Positions 36,149 through 45,601 of a DNA stretch of 64,000 nucleotides are shown piece after piece; positions within the stretch are counted from its first letter, which is position 1, and each line of letters starts with the position of its first letter. The stretch spans positions 168,495-232,494 of the forward strand of contig JBEHYT010000004.1 in NCBI GenBank assembly GCA_048498035.1. Reading direction: 5' to 3'. The notes beneath the pieces were generated by a model. It made no database searches, was not told where the DNA came from, and saw only the letters and a list, made by a program, of their open reading frames with translations. The DNA is from CADEDV01 sp048498035. GTDB taxonomy: Bacteria > Bacteroidota > Bacteroidia > Chitinophagales > Chitinophagaceae. The position numbers were made by a program, and so were the translations under genes.

Positions 36149-36352
36149 ATTCTGCGATTCAATAATTCGATAAGAACCAAGCGGGCAGGAATAATCATTT
36201 CTCCATTGCTGTCATTTACACCTGTAAACGAATGCTTCGGATTAACCTATCATTTTTAATTATTCATTTTTTCTGTTAGTTGTCAACTTCAACGGCCGCA
36301 TTTTCCGATCGGGCTTATTTTTCTTAACTTTCCCCTGTCACAGGCTCGCTTT

Positions 36353-37261
36353 ATGAAAGAAAACAAGGAAGGTTCCCATAAGAATATATGGTACGGTATT
36401 GGCCGGCAGCGGATTGAAATTCCAAAAACGATCCTTAAGGCCCGTGTACAGGCCAACCCGCTTCTGCGCCATCTTCATATCTGCTCAATCGGTTATTATC
36501 CCAAAGCAAAAGATCATTTTACATATCGAAAAAAAGGATTGCCTGAAAATTTCCTGTTTTACTGCGTGGATGGATATGGCTGGTACCAGGTAGGACAACA
36601 GCGATACGAGGTAGGCCCCAATGAATTTTTTATTTTACCACAGAATGAAGAGCATTCATACGGTAGCAGCACAGAACATCCCTGGAGTATCTACTGGGTT
36701 CATTTTGGAGGAGACTCCCTGCCACAGTTAAATGAAATGCAGGCCGTGCAGCGTCATTTTAAGCCGTATTATGTAAAAAATAATGGTGATGTTATTCCCC
36801 TTTTCACCAGGATCTATAAAACACTGGAGTTGGGATATAGCATAGACAACCTGCTTTTTGCCAACATGAGCTTGGCGCATTTTCTTACTTTATTTGTATA
36901 TAATTCCCGGCACTATGCGCTTCCTGCTTCCAGCGATAAACCGGATTGTGTGGATAGCGCCATCCTTCACATGCAGGAACATATTAATGAGAATATTTCG
37001 CTCAATGAGTTGAGTAAACAATATAATTATTCGGTATCGCGGTTTTCCAATCTCTTTAAACAGAAAACAGGCTACGCACCGATCGATTATTTTGTACAGA
37101 TGAAAATGCAGAAAGCCTGTCAGCAGCTCGACTTCACCGATCGTTCTGTAAAAGACATTGCCTTTAGTATGGGTTTTGATGATCCCTACTATTTTTCCAA
37201 ACGGTTTCGAACCATTATTGGGATGTCGCCCAAAAAATATCGTTCCTTAAAAAAAGACTGA
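36353..37261 (+). CDS. AraC family transcriptional regulator
   Basis: 302 residues. The N-terminal half is an AraC-type cupin ligand domain (FYCVDGYGWYQVGQ, VGPNEFFILPQNEEHSYGS, WSIYWVHFGG). The C-terminal half has two helix-turn-helix motifs: NISLNELSKQYNYSVSRFSNLFKQKTGYAPIDYF and VKDIAFSMGFDDPYYFSKRF, then MSPKKYR, the family signature. Cupin-AraC proteins usually sense sugars or small molecules. It lies next to the pectin-type cluster but across a repeat region and with its own promoter, so a role as local activator of the sugar operons is only a suggestion. Confidence 0.92.
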   Translation: MKENKEGSHKNIWYGIGRQRIEIPKTILKARVQANPLLRHLHICSIGYYPKAKDHFTYRKKGLPENFLFYCVDGYGWYQVGQQRYEVGPNEFFILPQNEEHSYGSSTEHPWSIYWVHFGGDSLPQLNEMQAVQRHFKPYYVKNNGDVIPLFTRIYKTLELGYSIDNLLFANMSLAHFLTLFVYNSRHYALPASSDKPDCVDSAILHMQEHINENISLNELSKQYNYSVSRFSNLFKQKTGYAPIDYFVQMKMQKACQQLDFTDRSVKDIAFSMGFDDPYYFSKRFRTIIGMSPKKYRSLKKD

Positions 37262-37266
37262 ACCGG

Positions 37267-38391
37267 TCAGCTTTTGGACGTGCTTATTTTTCCGGGGATA
37301 AGCATTTTTACTTTCGCCATTATTTTGCGCAGGTGTCGAAACACAATTGTGGCTGCCAGCATAAATCCTGCGAGTATTAACAGAACGAGCTCCGGACGTG
37401 TATAGCGCAGCCAATATACTTCCATCAACATAAAACCGTGCAGGCCGCAAATCAGCTTGGCAGCAAAAGCATGACTGAATCCCTGGTTGGTAAGCAGGTG
37501 ATGAATATGAGTTCGGTCTGCCATAAACGGAGATCCGCCTTTCCAGGTACGCATTACAAATACACGCAGCGTGTCAAATAAGGGGATAAAGGCAATTCCC
37601 GTTACCGGAATAAGAAGATTGGGGAAAACAGTTGGGGCAGTATGGCTTCCCGCCTGCAGCAGGCGGATAGATAGTATAGAAATAACGAAGCCAATTACCA
37701 GTGAACCGGTATCGCCCATGAAAATACGGGCGGGGTTGAAATTGAAGTATAAAAAAGCGAGGATAGCTCCGGCCAGGGCAAACGCCACCTGGGCGCTTGT
37801 TTCATCTTTACTCATGGTTAAGAAAAAGCCAAGCGATACAAGGCTCATAAATGCAATGCCACCGGCGAGTCCGTCAATACCGTCAATCAGGTTAAAGGCA
37901 TTGGTGAATGCTACGATCACCAGCACCGTGAAAAAATATTGTGCACCCAATGGTAGTTCATGTAGTCCGAGAAATCCATTGAACGACTGGATGCGGGTGC
38001 CGCCAACGGCAACCAGTGAGGCCAACGCTATCTGGATGATAAATTTATACCGGGCAGAAAGATCGCGAAGATCGTCCATGACACCCAGGAGCAGCAAGGC
38101 AATGATGGAAAAGAAGAAGCAGGCAAATGACAGATCGCCTGAAAAAGGAAACCATAACAGCAATGCTGCAATAAATCCTGCCGCAATGGCTACACCACCC
38201 AGTGTGGGAACGGGCATCCGGTGTTCTTTGCGTTCATTGGGTTGATCATACAAACGGTAACGGCGTATAAGTACAATAACGGGAGGTATGCACAGTAAGG
38301 TAACGATGAACGCAGTAAGGAAGGAAAGCAGTGAAAATTTATAACTGCCAAAATGCAGGGTCAGCTGCATGAAATCAAACAGGTTCTTCAT
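37267..38391 (-). CDS. WecA/MraY-type undecaprenyl-phosphate sugar-1-phosphate transferase
   Basis: About 374 residues started at the ATG at 38391, just before the first membrane helix; longer starts upstream are possible. About 10-11 membrane segments. Family motifs are YDQPNERKEHRMPVPTLGG (residues about 50-68), a DD pair in LGVMDDLRD, AFNLIDGIDGLAGG, and NFNPARIFMGDTGSLVIGF with the catalytic aspartates. It ends with a TRPELVLL helix. Such enzymes link a sugar phosphate to the lipid carrier to start O-antigen, capsule or exopolysaccharide synthesis at the inner membrane. The motifs suggest WecA/TagO rather than MraY. Divergent GT2 gene follows, consistent with polysaccharide synthesis. Confidence 0.86.
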   Translation of the reverse strand: MKNLFDFMQLTLHFGSYKFSLLSFLTAFIVTLLCIPPVIVLIRRYRLYDQPNERKEHRMPVPTLGGVAIAAGFIAALLLWFPFSGDLSFACFFFSIIALLLLGVMDDLRDLSARYKFIIQIALASLVAVGGTRIQSFNGFLGLHELPLGAQYFFTVLVIVAFTNAFNLIDGIDGLAGGIAFMSLVSLGFFLTMSKDETSAQVAFALAGAILAFLYFNFNPARIFMGDTGSLVIGFVISILSIRLLQAGSHTAPTVFPNLLIPVTGIAFIPLFDTLRVFVMRTWKGGSPFMADRTHIHHLLTNQGFSHAFAAKLICGLHGFMLMEVYWLRYTRPELVLLILAGFMLAATIVFRHLRKIMAKVKMLIPGKISTSKS

Positions 38392-38564
38392 CAGAAGGAT
38401 ATTTCGTTGGTGGCGATTGGATTCCTGATAAAAATAGACTGAAAACCCGGAAACTGCAACCCGCAAATTATTGTGTGGAACAAAAAAATATTTTAAGGCG
38501 CCAGGCGTTAACAGAATAGGTAAAATCAGGGCAAAATGCCGTAATTTCCGCATCAAATCATCCT

Positions 38565-39785
38565 ATGCAGGCCTTACAAGCAATATTCTGGTGTTGCACC
38601 GGTATCCTTTTTTTCTGTTATATCGGCTATGGCGGTCTTATCTGGACCAGCCAAAAACTACGCCTTTTTGGTAAAGGGCGGCAACAAATGCCTGCAGCCG
38701 ATCTGCTTCCTGTAACGCTTATTATCTGTGCCTTTAATGAAAAGGAGGTACTGGAACAAAAGATCGCCAATACGCTGGCCATCGACTATCCTCCGCAGCT
38801 GCTGCACATCATTTTTGTAACAGATGGCACTTCAGATGGCTCCGAAGAATTGGTGCGTAGTCATCCATCCTTACACCTGCTTCATCAGCCGGAACGGCTG
38901 GGGAAAATGGCAGCTATTTGCCGCGCCATGCGCCTGGTGGAAACCCCGGTTACAGTATTTAGTGATGCCAATACACTACTTAACCCCGGTTGCCTGAAGG
39001 CGATGATGCCGCATTACCGGGACCCGCAAACAGGCGGCGTTGCGGGTGAAAAAAAGATCATTCAATCAAAAAATAGTTCTGTTGTTGGTGAAGGTGAAGG
39101 ACTTTACTGGCGTTATGAATCCACGTTGAAGCAATGCGATGCTGCTTTTTATACTGTAGTTGGCGCAGCAGGAGAACTATTTTCACTCAGGAGCGACCTT
39201 TTCCGTGAACCTGCTGATGCAGTGGTGCTGGATGATTTCTGGCTTTCCATGCAGGTATGCCTGCAAGGGTATCGAATTGCCTATGAGAAAAATGCGTATG
39301 CCATGGAGTTGCCATCGCTAACCATAGGCGAAGAAGCAAAACGTAAGATACGCATTGGCGCAGGCGCTTTTCAGTCTATTCCCGGGATGCTTTCCCAATC
39401 CGCATTGTGGAAACAACCATTCCTGTTTTTCCAGTATCTGGTGCGGCGTTTATTGCGATGGACGCTCTGCCCGTTACTACTGGTGATGCTGTTACCGCTC
39501 AATGTTGTATTGGCTAATACATCCGCGGGCAACGATGCTATTTTTAAAATTCTTTTGGCGGCACAACTATTCTTTTACATTGTAGCTGCTATGGGATGGA
39601 TACGCATACTACGCGGACAGCGCAGCAGGTGGGCAACCGTTCCCTTCTACTTCCTGTTTATGAACTACTGCCTGCTGGTTGGTATGGTGCGCTGGTTCCG
39701 CCGTCAGCAATCAGTAGCCTGGGAGAAATCGCTGCGGCAAACAGCATCCCGTTATGAACCAACGCTTCCGCCTGTGATTGAATAG
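38565..39785 (+). CDS. Membrane-associated glycosyltransferase family 2 protein
   Basis: 406 residues. An N-terminal membrane segment (about 5-25) is followed by the GT-A domain: VTLIICAFNEKEVLEQKI, FVTDGTSDGS (nucleotide binding), VFSDANTLL (DxD-like), and a C-terminal VLDDFWLSMQVCLQGY. Several C-terminal membrane segments follow (about residues 285-370). This layout is common to processive polysaccharide synthases and to GT2 enzymes that add sugars to lipid carriers. It is divergent from the WecA-like gene (173 bases apart). Product unknown. Confidence 0.86.
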   Translation: MQALQAIFWCCTGILFFCYIGYGGLIWTSQKLRLFGKGRQQMPAADLLPVTLIICAFNEKEVLEQKIANTLAIDYPPQLLHIIFVTDGTSDGSEELVRSHPSLHLLHQPERLGKMAAICRAMRLVETPVTVFSDANTLLNPGCLKAMMPHYRDPQTGGVAGEKKIIQSKNSSVVGEGEGLYWRYESTLKQCDAAFYTVVGAAGELFSLRSDLFREPADAVVLDDFWLSMQVCLQGYRIAYEKNAYAMELPSLTIGEEAKRKIRIGAGAFQSIPGMLSQSALWKQPFLFFQYLVRRLLRWTLCPLLLVMLLPLNVVLANTSAGNDAIFKILLAAQLFFYIVAAMGWIRILRGQRSRWATVPFYFLFMNYCLLVGMVRWFRRQQSVAWEKSLRQTASRYEPTLPPVIE

Positions 39786-39803
39786 TGGTGATGCGTTATT
39801 TTT

Positions 39804-41930
39804 GTGCAAAACAATTCTATCGCTGTTAATACTTCAATACTGGCTAACCCGATTGAATACCTGAAAGGGGTGGGGCCCCAGCGTGCTGATGTATTAAAAA
39901 AAGAGTTAGGCATTTTTACGTTCAGCGATTTATTGCATCATTTTCCTTTTCGGCATATCGATAGAACGCGTGTTGATCTTATCAGTGATATCAATCCCCA
40001 GACGGAATTCATCCAGCTCATCGTTACTATTTCGCAGGTAGAAGTGGCAGGGCAAAAGGCCGGGCGTCGACTGGTAGCGCAGGCGCGGGACAAGTCTGGC
40101 ACCATTGAGTTGACCTGGTTCCAGGGAATTTCGTGGGTGCAAAAGATGATACAGCCCGGACTTCCTTTTGTGATCTATGGGCGCGTTTCTTTTTTTAATG
40201 GCAAACCACAGTTAGTACATCCTGAGCTGGAAGCCTTTCAATCGGGCGCTCACGATGGCAAGCCATTCCTGGAACCGGTATATCCCGCAACCGAGAAATT
40301 GAAGGCCCGCGGATTGGGTGGCCGGCAACTTGGGAAATTAACCCAGGCGCTGCTGGGGATGTTGCACGAAAAGGATTTTCCCGAAAATTTACCTCCGTCT
40401 ATTTGCCAGCAGTTGAACCTGGTGCCGCGTTTCCAGGCTATCCGTAATATTCATTTTCCGCCCAATGCAGCGGCCTATGAAGAGGCGCTGAAGCGGCTGA
40501 AATTCGAAGAATTATTCCTTGCACAATTGCGCATGGCACTTCTGCGTTCTGAAAGACACCGGTTTTCCAAAGGAGTGGTTTTTGACAAAGTGGGTGATTT
40601 TTTTAATGTGTTTTACCGCGATCACCTGCCTTTTGAACTTACCGGCGCCCAAAAACGGGTGATCCGCGAAGTACGGGCGGACACAGCCCGGGGATTACAG
40701 ATGAACCGGCTTCTGCAAGGCGATGTTGGGAGCGGGAAAACAATTGTTGCAGTGCTGCTGATGCTCCTGGCTGCAGACAATGGCTACCAGTCGTGCCTGA
40801 TGGCGCCAACAGAAATCCTTGCCCAACAGCATTTTACAACCTTGTCTGCCCTGCTTTCTAAGATGGACATATCGGTTGCGCTGCTTACAGGTTCTGTAAA
40901 AGGTGCCGCACGTAAGAAAATCCTTGCCGGGTTAAAAGATGGCACTATACAAATCTTAGTAGGCACGCATGCCGTAATTGAAGAAACGGTGCAGTTTGAC
41001 CGAATTGGGATGGTAGTTATTGATGAACAACACCGGTTTGGGGTGGCCCAACGGGCAAAATTATGGAGCAAAGCAACGGTACCCCCCCATATTCTTGTCA
41101 TGACAGCAACGCCGATCCCCAGAACTCTCGCAATGACTGCTTACGGCGATCTTGATTACAGCGTGTTGGATGAATTGCCGCCCGGGCGGCCACCCATTCC
41201 CACGGTACATTGTTTAGAATCACAGCGTAGCAGGGTGATGAACTTCTTACGGGCCGAAATTGACAAAGGAAGACAGGTTTATATCATCTTTCCGCTAATT
41301 GAAGAAAGCGACAAACTCGACTATGAAAACCTGATGAAGGGATATGAAACGGTGAAGACCTATTTCCCGGAACCGAAATACTGGATCAGTATGGTGCATG
41401 GGCGCCAGCCGGCAGATCAGAAAGAATTGAATATGCGACGGTTTGTAACGGGAGATACACAGATCATGGTTTCAACCACTGTAATTGAAGTAGGCGTAAA
41501 CGTACCCAATGCATCGGTAATGGTGATTGAAAGTGCTGAAAAATTCGGTCTTTCCCAGCTTCACCAGCTTAGGGGGCGGGTCGGCCGCGGTGCAGAAAAG
41601 AGCTATTGTATATTATTAACCGGACCGAAATTAGGTAATGAGGCTCGTCAGCGCATCCATATTATGACGGCCACCAATAACGGGTTCGAGATTGCTGAAA
41701 AAGACCTGGAGTTGCGCGGTCCGGGTGAAATTGAAGGAACCAGGCAAAGCGGCGCACTTAATTTCCGGTTGGCCGACATTGTACAGGATCGTGAAATGGT
41801 TAATCTGGCAAGAAATCTTGCCGCCAGTGTGCTGGAGAAGGATCCCGATCTTGTTTCGGCAGACAATTTGCGGCTAAAAGAGTTTTTGTTGTCACAAAAA
41901 GGTAAAACGGCCTGGAGCCGTATTTCTTAA
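39804..41930 (+). CDS. recG: ATP-dependent DNA helicase RecG
   Basis: 708 residues, normal length. The wedge/OB domain is N-terminal (LKGVGPQRADVLKKELGIFT, then LVAQARDKSGTIELTWFQG). The helicase core has Walker A LLQGDVGSGKT, the DEQH box VVIDEQHRFG, MTATPIPRTLAM, STTVIEVGVNVPNA and the QLRGRVGRG box, and ends with the RecG-type TRQSG wedge-contact region. RecG rescues stalled replication forks and processes Holliday junctions and R-loops. No ATG is available; GTG 39804 is the best start, although its G is also the last base of a TATTTTTG -7-like sequence, so the true start may be a rarer codon slightly downstream. Confidence 0.96.
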   Translation: MQNNSIAVNTSILANPIEYLKGVGPQRADVLKKELGIFTFSDLLHHFPFRHIDRTRVDLISDINPQTEFIQLIVTISQVEVAGQKAGRRLVAQARDKSGTIELTWFQGISWVQKMIQPGLPFVIYGRVSFFNGKPQLVHPELEAFQSGAHDGKPFLEPVYPATEKLKARGLGGRQLGKLTQALLGMLHEKDFPENLPPSICQQLNLVPRFQAIRNIHFPPNAAAYEEALKRLKFEELFLAQLRMALLRSERHRFSKGVVFDKVGDFFNVFYRDHLPFELTGAQKRVIREVRADTARGLQMNRLLQGDVGSGKTIVAVLLMLLAADNGYQSCLMAPTEILAQQHFTTLSALLSKMDISVALLTGSVKGAARKKILAGLKDGTIQILVGTHAVIEETVQFDRIGMVVIDEQHRFGVAQRAKLWSKATVPPHILVMTATPIPRTLAMTAYGDLDYSVLDELPPGRPPIPTVHCLESQRSRVMNFLRAEIDKGRQVYIIFPLIEESDKLDYENLMKGYETVKTYFPEPKYWISMVHGRQPADQKELNMRRFVTGDTQIMVSTTVIEVGVNVPNASVMVIESAEKFGLSQLHQLRGRVGRGAEKSYCILLTGPKLGNEARQRIHIMTATNNGFEIAEKDLELRGPGEIEGTRQSGALNFRLADIVQDREMVNLARNLAASVLEKDPDLVSADNLRLKEFLLSQKGKTAWSRIS

Positions 41931-41953
41931 CAGAAGTTTTGATAGGACATCCC

Positions 41954-44900
41954 ATGAATTTTTGTTATTTTATAGAAAATAAGTCTACCCTGAAACGTAC
42001 AATCCTCGTCTCCATCGCACTTGTGCTGGCGCTTTTTGCAACGGCCCAGGATTATAGTAATATTGAATTTATTGAAAACAAAGGGCAGTGGAACAGCCGG
42101 TATCGTTTTGCCGGGGAAGTCAGTAACGGGTCGTTCCTGATTCGCCAGGGTGGATTTACCGTGGTACAGCACAACCCCGCAGATCTGCAAAACCTGGCTA
42201 ATCACAGTCACCTGGAAGCGCTCAAGCTGCCACCGGCTGAACGCGATGCACCGGTAACGGTTCATTCACAAGCCTGGGATGTGGATTTCCAGGATGCTGA
42301 TTTTTCACACCAGGTTTATGGAGAAAAGCCTATTACAACCTATAATAATTACATGATCGGGAATGATCCTTCCAAATGGGCATCCCGCTGTCGCATTTTT
42401 CAAACCGTAACATTTAAGAACGTTTATCCTAATATCGATGTCCGGTATTATACCGATAATGGCACACTTAAATATGACATTATCGTAAACCCCGGCGGGG
42501 ATATCAGTCGTATTGCGCTGAAGTACACCGGGGTAGATAAATTAAGTGTTGAGAACCGGCAACTCGTTATTTCTACTTCTATCGGTGAGCGCCGGGAAGC
42601 GGCTCCATACAGTTACCAGTTTATTAATAAGATCAAGAAAGAAATTTCGTGCAAATACAATGTTACTGGCAATATTGTGCGTTTTTCATTGAAGCAGTAT
42701 GATCCTGCCGTGACGCTTATCATTGATCCATCGTTGATATTTTGTTCTTTCTCCGGCAGTACACAAGATAACTGGGGCTACACGGCCACGTATGGTCCGG
42801 ATGGGTCTATGTACGGCGGAAGCCTGGAACGCGGTGGTGGGTTTCCGGTTAGTGCGGGAGCGTTTCAAACCACTTTTGCCGGTGGAAATGGTGCAACTGG
42901 AGACAGCGGGCCATCAGATATCGGGTTAATAAAATTATCACCGGATGGCTCGCAGCGCATTTGGGCAACCTATATCGGCGGTTCCCAGAATGAACAGCCG
43001 CACAGTCTTGTTGTTGACCCGCAGGGTGAATTGGTCATGGCCGGGAGAAGTAATTCTCCTGACTACCCGGTGAAAGGGACTACCAATTACAGCGGGCGGG
43101 GTTTTGACATTGTGGTCTCAAAATTGAGCGCCGATGGGACCACGCTTATTGGATCCCAGAAAATAGGCGGTGATGAAGACGATGGCGTAAATATAAAATA
43201 TAGAAGAGGTGGGGCCTCTTCGTTAGAACAGAACTACGGGGACGATGGACGAAGTGAGGTGATCCTGGATGGAAGCGGTAATGTTATTGTTGCTTCGTGT
43301 ACGCAATCACGTAAGTTTCCCGTAAGCAGTAATGCGATACAAGACACATTAGATGGTGGCCAGGACGCCGTATTGATCAAATTTGATCCTACCGTTCAGA
43401 ACCGGATATTTTCTACCTACTACGGAGGAAGGGGGGATGATGCCGGGTATGTGTTGGGAATAGGCCCCAATGGAAATATTTTTATGGCGGGAGGAACTGC
43501 CAGCGACAATTTGCCCGGCAATCATGCCGGTACCTTTGGTCCTACCTACGGTGGTTCTATTGATGGTTTTATCGCGGAATTTACGCCCAATGGCGCCACC
43601 TGTGTGAGATCTGCCTATGTTGGAACCGCCGGCATTGATCAGATATACGGTATGCAATTTGACCGGAAAGGATTTTTGTACGTTACCGGGCAAACAACCG
43701 GCACCTGGCCTATCAAAAATGCTGTTTATAATGTGCCATCGGGAAAGCAGTTCATTCAAAAAATGGAGCCGGATCTTTCCAATGTTATCTATTCAACTGC
43801 ATTTGGAACCGCAGGCTCTGCCAATCCCAATATTTCTCCTACTGCCTTCCTGGTAGATCGCTGTGAAAATGTTTATGTTTCAGGCTGGGGCGGTGATATT
43901 GGTCTCAATTCATATCCAAGCGCAGGTCCGCGCGGATTGCCCGTAACACCCGATGCGATTAAATCCACCACAGCAGATAATGCCGATTTTTACTTCTTCG
44001 TGATGAAGCGGGATGCAACCGGCTTATTGTATGGAAGTTTTTTTGGCCAGGATGGTGGCGAGCCGGATCACGTAGACGGCGGAACCAGCCGATTTGATCA
44101 AAATGGTGTTATCTACCAGGGAATTTGTGCCAACTGTAAGCAGGGCGGCGCTGCTGTTTTCCCTACTACACCAGGAGCTTGGGCTACGGCCAACCGCTCT
44201 AATGGGTGCAACCTGGCGATGGTAAAAATTGCGTTTAACCTGGCCGGTGTGGGTTCCGATGTACAGGCTACTATTGATGGTGTTCGGGATACCGCAGGAT
44301 GTCTTCCGCTGCAGGTTGTTTTTACTGATCAGGTGCGGAACGCGGAAAGTTATATCTGGGATTTTGGAGATGGCACTCCACAGGTAGGACCGCTGCCGGC
44401 ATCCACCGGCTATACACAGACACACACTTATACTTCTGTAGGTACATTCAGAGTAATGCTGATTGCAATAGATCCCGCCAGTTGCAATGTAATGGATACT
44501 TCCTACGCCAATGTAAAAGTGGGCGATCTAAAGGCTTTGGTTGATTTTAACGTTGCTAAGATTGGCCCATGCACCGCATTTCAATACCAGTTTAATAATC
44601 TCTCGCTTGCGCCGCCTGCCCGTCCTTTTACGGATACTTCATTTTCGTGGAATTTTGGAGATGGCAGCCCTGTTATCATTGCCGGAACAGCACCTGTTAC
44701 ACATACCTACCCCGCACCAGGCACTTACAACGTGATCCTGACGCTGCGGGATACCGCTTATTGTAATTACCCGGAAGCAGATACCCTGCAGCTTCGTGTG
44801 GATGCCAACGTGAAAGCGGGCTTTACAACACCAGCTACGGGATGTACTCCATATAACGCCGTATTTACCAATACATCTGTAGCGGGTCAGGATTTTGTCT

Positions 44901-45577
44901 GGGATTTTGGAGATGGCACTACGTCTACCGATTTTGAGCCAACACATTTATATGCCACCGCGGGAACCTATACAGTAACACTTACTGCCAATAATCCAAA
45001 TACCTGCAACCTGACGGATGTAGCAACCTTTACGATAACTGTTTTGGACGCGCCGGTTGCTGATTTTTCCTATACGCCAACTTCTCCGATTGCCAATACG
45101 CCCAATGTATTTACAAATCTTTCATCCCCGGATGCCGTTCGGTATAAATGGGTATGGGGAGACGGAGATTCTGTTCTTACCGCATCCCGTGCGCCAATTG
45201 AACATCAATATAATTCAACCGGCACATTTAATGCATGCCTCACTGCCTACAATGCAGCAGGATGTGCATCCACCGTGTGCAAAACCGTAGACGTAATCAT
45301 CAACCCGCTGCTGGACGTGCCGAATGCATTTACGCCAATGAGTGGCGATGTGAACAGCAAAGTAATGGTGCGCGGTTTTGGTATAGCCAAGATCAAGTTT
45401 ACAATCTGGAACCGGTGGGGTCAAAAAGTATTTGAAACCGAAAACCGGCTTGAAGGTTGGGACGGACGTTATAAAGGCCAGTTACAACCGATGGATGTGT
45501 ATGCCTATACGTTGTCGGTAGAGTTTTTTGATGGCACTAAAACAACCAGGAAGGGTGACATTACGTTAATAAGGTAG
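41954..45577 (+). CDS. SBBP/PKD-repeat surface protein with T9SS type B sorting domain
   Basis: About 1207 residues from ATG 41954, followed by a signal sequence (LVSIALVLALFATAQ). Residues about 35-260 form the DUF7948-like head (IEFIENKGQWNSRY). A beta-propeller-like SBBP segment follows (ATYIGGSQNEQPHSLVVDPQG, TYYGGRGDDAGYVLGIGPNG). At least four PKD domains follow (WDFGDGTPQ, WNFGDGSP, WDFGDGTTST, WGDGDSV). The end is the gliding-motility-associated C-terminal domain (VPNAFTP, FTIWNRWGQKVFE, GWDGRYKG). It should pass the outer membrane through the type IX system and be exposed or anchored. A PorP/SprF-like gene follows within 25 bases, as is usual for type B cargo. Confidence 0.9.
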   Translation: MNFCYFIENKSTLKRTILVSIALVLALFATAQDYSNIEFIENKGQWNSRYRFAGEVSNGSFLIRQGGFTVVQHNPADLQNLANHSHLEALKLPPAERDAPVTVHSQAWDVDFQDADFSHQVYGEKPITTYNNYMIGNDPSKWASRCRIFQTVTFKNVYPNIDVRYYTDNGTLKYDIIVNPGGDISRIALKYTGVDKLSVENRQLVISTSIGERREAAPYSYQFINKIKKEISCKYNVTGNIVRFSLKQYDPAVTLIIDPSLIFCSFSGSTQDNWGYTATYGPDGSMYGGSLERGGGFPVSAGAFQTTFAGGNGATGDSGPSDIGLIKLSPDGSQRIWATYIGGSQNEQPHSLVVDPQGELVMAGRSNSPDYPVKGTTNYSGRGFDIVVSKLSADGTTLIGSQKIGGDEDDGVNIKYRRGGASSLEQNYGDDGRSEVILDGSGNVIVASCTQSRKFPVSSNAIQDTLDGGQDAVLIKFDPTVQNRIFSTYYGGRGDDAGYVLGIGPNGNIFMAGGTASDNLPGNHAGTFGPTYGGSIDGFIAEFTPNGATCVRSAYVGTAGIDQIYGMQFDRKGFLYVTGQTTGTWPIKNAVYNVPSGKQFIQKMEPDLSNVIYSTAFGTAGSANPNISPTAFLVDRCENVYVSGWGGDIGLNSYPSAGPRGLPVTPDAIKSTTADNADFYFFVMKRDATGLLYGSFFGQDGGEPDHVDGGTSRFDQNGVIYQGICANCKQGGAAVFPTTPGAWATANRSNGCNLAMVKIAFNLAGVGSDVQATIDGVRDTAGCLPLQVVFTDQVRNAESYIWDFGDGTPQVGPLPASTGYTQTHTYTSVGTFRVMLIAIDPASCNVMDTSYANVKVGDLKALVDFNVAKIGPCTAFQYQFNNLSLAPPARPFTDTSFSWNFGDGSPVIIAGTAPVTHTYPAPGTYNVILTLRDTAYCNYPEADTLQLRVDANVKAGFTTPATGCTPYNAVFTNTSVAGQDFVWDFGDGTTSTDFEPTHLYATAGTYTVTLTANNPNTCNLTDVATFTITVLDAPVADFSYTPTSPIANTPNVFTNLSSPDAVRYKWVWGDGDSVLTASRAPIEHQYNSTGTFNACLTAYNAAGCASTVCKTVDVIINPLLDVPNAFTPMSGDVNSKVMVRGFGIAKIKFTIWNRWGQKVFETENRLEGWDGRYKGQLQPMDVYAYTLSVEFFDGTKTTRKGDITLIR

Positions 45578-45601
45578 AAAAAGTAGAAAGGAGACCGATA
45601 T

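Larger units (their letters stand above)
35414..36352. other. Long intergenic region without a gene; degenerate repeats
   Basis: This 939-base stretch lies between the leftward SGNH gene and the rightward AraC gene. No frame in it looks like a real protein. It holds an imperfect inverted repeat (35501-35583 and 36069-36148), three copies of GCTGTCCGG, and a CGCAA-rich stretch. It resembles remnants of small mobile or repetitive elements. The promoter of the AraC gene should be at its right end; TAACTTTC near 36327 is a 7/8 match to the -7 consensus. Confidence 0.7.

Noticed and set aside
36353..37261. The AraC protein as the proven regulator of the sugar operons
   Set aside because: It is separated by a repeat-rich region and has its own orientation; no shared operator sequence could be identified by eye.
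37571..38245. A 224-codon plus-strand frame opposite the WecA-like gene
   Set aside because: The minus-strand transferase has all expected motifs; the antisense frame has none.
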